A stretch of 6,392 nt of DNA from Candidatus Falkowbacteria bacterium RIFCSPLOWO2_02_FULL_45_15. Its GTDB lineage: Bacteria > Patescibacteriota > Patescibacteriia > Patescibacteriales > XYC2-FULL-47-12. The position numbers were made by a program, and so were the translations under genes. Below are positions 5,210-6,392 of the stretch, in pieces. The DNA lies in contig MFFV01000021.1 of NCBI GenBank assembly GCA_001777995.1, forward strand, positions 1 to 6,392. Reading direction: 5' to 3'. Under the pieces are notes generated by a model. It was not told the DNA's origin. It worked only from the letters and a program-made list of their open reading frames with translations, and did no database searches. Positions within the stretch are counted from its first letter, which is position 1, and every line of letters starts with the position of its first letter.

Positions 5210-6392
5210 ATACGGCTATCAAAATTTATAAATTTTTAAAGAGATGTTTTAAACGTTTCGCGCCCCGCCGCGTAAGTTTGCTGGTAGAACAATACAAAAT
5301 TGGCATAAAATATGTTATCTCCGGCGGCACCGCCGCCGTCGTTGATTTAGGATTACTGTTTTTATTAACGGAAATTGCGGGGATATGGTATTTGTTATCA
5401 GCCGTGATAGCTTTTATTTGTTCTCTTTTTACTGCTTTTTTGTTACACAAATTTTGGACTTTTCGCGAACATTCTTTACACCGGATAACAAAGCAGTTTG
5501 TTTTTTTTACTTTAATTGCCTTGTTTAATTTAGGATTGAATACATTGCTGCTCTATCTGGCGGTTGAGGTGTGGCATGTTTGGTACCTCGCGGCTCAATT
5601 TGTGATTATGGGCGCGCTGGCTTTTATGAATTTTGTCATCAACAAAACAGTTACCTTTCGGCACGAAAACAAGGACGGCAAAAATATTTTAATCGCCACT
5701 GGAATTTTTCCGCCCGACATCGGCGGGCCGGCAACCTACACTAAAATATTGAGCGAGGAACTGCCTAAACTGGGGTGGGAAGTTAAAGTTGTCACTTATA
5801 GCGATGAAGACATTAAAACATTAAAACATAAAAACATTAAAACAAACGATGCGGCAGTTTTTCAAATCAGCAGAAAACAGCATATTTTTTTACGTTATTT
5901 TCAATATTTTTGGCAAGTTTTGAAATTATTAAATTGGGCGAATATCGTTTACGCCCAAGGCCCGGTGAGCGAGGGATTGCCAACATATTGGGCGTGCAAA
6001 TTGCGCGGACGCAAATATGTTTTAAAAGTAGTGGGGGATTACGCTTGGGAGCAAATGCAAGTATCAAGAAAACAAGAAAACAAGAAAACAGAAAAGCAAG
6101 GCTTTATTTCATTAGATGAATTTCAAAATAAAAAATTTGATGCGCGTACGGAACGAAAGAGGCGAATTGAAATATTGGTTGCCCGCAACGCAGATAAAGT
6201 TATTGTACCGAGCCAGTATTTAAAAAAAATTGTTAAGGGATGGGGCGTGAAGGAAAATAAAATTAACGTTATTTACAATGCGGTTGAATTTAAATCAATC
6301 CCCCCCATACTTAAGCCTACAAATGAAAGATGGCTGGTATCTGTCGGCCGGCTCGTGCCGTGGAAAGGCATGGACACGCTGATTGATATTAT
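5206..6392 (+). CDS. GtrA membrane domain fused to GT4 glycosyltransferase (3' end outside window)
   Basis: One open frame of 395 codons runs unbroken to the window edge. Residues 1-32 are a basic cytoplasmic lead. Residues 33-152 form a GtrA-like domain with four hydrophobic segments (about 36-58, 61-80, 98-120, 126-146). Each half ends in a similar motif, HKFWTFR (81-87) and NKTVTFR (146-152). GtrA proteins are thought to move polyprenyl-phosphate-linked sugars across the membrane. After about six linker residues a GT4 domain begins at 159: NILIATGIFPPDIGGPATYT with the glycine loop 173-174, VGDYAWEQ (276-283), VIVPSQY (332-338), VIYNAVE (355-361) and SVGRLVPWKG (379-388, Arg382 and Lys387). 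The E-x7-E motif would lie beyond 6392. There is no stop or start codon at the junction. Residues 202-212 and 287-298 are repeat-encoded. The ATG overlaps the preceding stop (ATGA). A membrane-tethered transferase is the simplest reading. Confidence 0.9.
   Translation, partial: MNTAIKIYKFLKRCFKRFAPRRVSLLVEQYKIGIKYVISGGTAAVVDLGLLFLLTEIAGIWYLLSAVIAFICSLFTAFLLHKFWTFREHSLHRITKQFVFFTLIALFNLGLNTLLLYLAVEVWHVWYLAAQFVIMGALAFMNFVINKTVTFRHENKDGKNILIATGIFPPDIGGPATYTKILSEELPKLGWEVKVVTYSDEDIKTLKHKNIKTNDAAVFQISRKQHIFLRYFQYFWQVLKLLNWANIVYAQGPVSEGLPTYWACKLRGRKYVLKVVGDYAWEQMQVSRKQENKKTEKQGFISLDEFQNKKFDARTERKRRIEILVARNADKVIVPSQYLKKIVKGWGVKENKINVIYNAVEFKSIPPILKPTNERWLVSVGRLVPWKGMDTLIDI
5810..5841. repeat. 4 x 8-nt tandem array (ACATTAAA) inside the GtrA-GT4 gene
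   Basis: Units ACATTAAA, ACATTAAA, ACATAAAA, ACATTAAA, with one mismatch in 32 nt. They encode residues 202-212 (DIKTLKHKNIK), after the VVTYSD strand of the GT4 N-terminal domain, in a likely surface loop. Confidence 0.9.
6066..6097. repeat. 4 x 8-nt tandem array (AAGAAAAC) inside the GtrA-GT4 gene
   Basis: Three exact copies of AAGAAAAC (6066-6073, 6074-6081, 6082-6089) and a worn fourth, AGAAAAGC (6090-6097). They encode residues 287-298, a charged stretch SRKQENKKTEKQ between the VGDYAWEQ motif and SLDEF, so the insert sits in a loop of the acceptor domain. Confidence 0.9.

Noticed and set aside
5226..5450. Minus-strand open frame of 74 codons
   Set aside because: It is antisense to the GtrA domain, which has clear family motifs in the plus frame; the minus translation has no recognisable features.
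5867..6119. Overlapping open frames on both strands within the GT4 part of the fusion gene
   Set aside because: They shadow the long plus frame, which encodes known GT4 motifs throughout this stretch.

Overview
The window is a stretch of a bacterial surface-glycan (exopolysaccharide, capsule or O-antigen-like) locus. One glycosyltransferase gene is on the minus strand (72-1238). A tight five-gene plus-strand cluster diverges from it (1357 to beyond the window end). The order in the cluster is a short UDP-glucose/GDP-mannose dehydrogenase family protein, a GalE-like NAD-dependent epimerase, a UDP-glucuronate decarboxylase (UDP-xylose synthase), a GT4 glycosyltransferase, and an unfinished gene in which a GtrA-type membrane domain is joined in frame to a second GT4 domain. 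Spacing is 24 nt, 2 nt, then two 4-nt ATGA overlaps, so the five genes probably share one transcript.

The genes read as a nucleotide-sugar supply line plus the enzymes that use it. The dehydrogenase would oxidise UDP-glucose to UDP-glucuronate, the decarboxylase would turn that into UDP-xylose, and the epimerase would give a second sugar such as UDP-galactose or UDP-galacturonate. The GT4 enzymes would transfer such sugars onto a growing glycan. The GtrA domain suggests handling of a polyprenyl-linked sugar at the membrane. The UDP-xylose step is well supported by motifs; the exact substrates of the others are inferred.

The most unusual feature is a set of at least eight short tandem-repeat arrays, typically four units of 7 or 8 nt, lying inside the coding regions without breaking them. 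They are at 431-458, 502-555 (split by a GC-rich palindrome), 2186-2232, 4606-4633, 4738-4765, 4790-4824, 5810-5841 and 6066-6097. Each has a different unit sequence. All fall in the glycosyltransferases or the tail of the dehydrogenase, and none is seen in the epimerase or decarboxylase. In the two complete GT4 genes a pair of arrays occupies the same two places in the fold, with unrelated units.

Organism: AT-leaning composition, mostly absent Shine-Dalgarno sequences, a compact dehydrogenase and many repeat-derived peptides in proteins suggest a Candidate Phyla Radiation (Patescibacteria, Parcubacteria-like) genome. This is an inference from general familiarity, not a search result. TGA acts as a stop (4074-4076 and 5207-5209) and no long frame needs it read as glycine, so the genetic code appears standard.

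Non-coding parts are small. Positions 1-71 hold a bidirectional intrinsic terminator. Positions 1239-1356 hold a divergent promoter region in which the best rightward and leftward promoters share their -10 bases, followed by a 25-nt palindrome centred on a perfect TATAAT. No tRNA, rRNA, CRISPR array, transposase or attachment site was seen.
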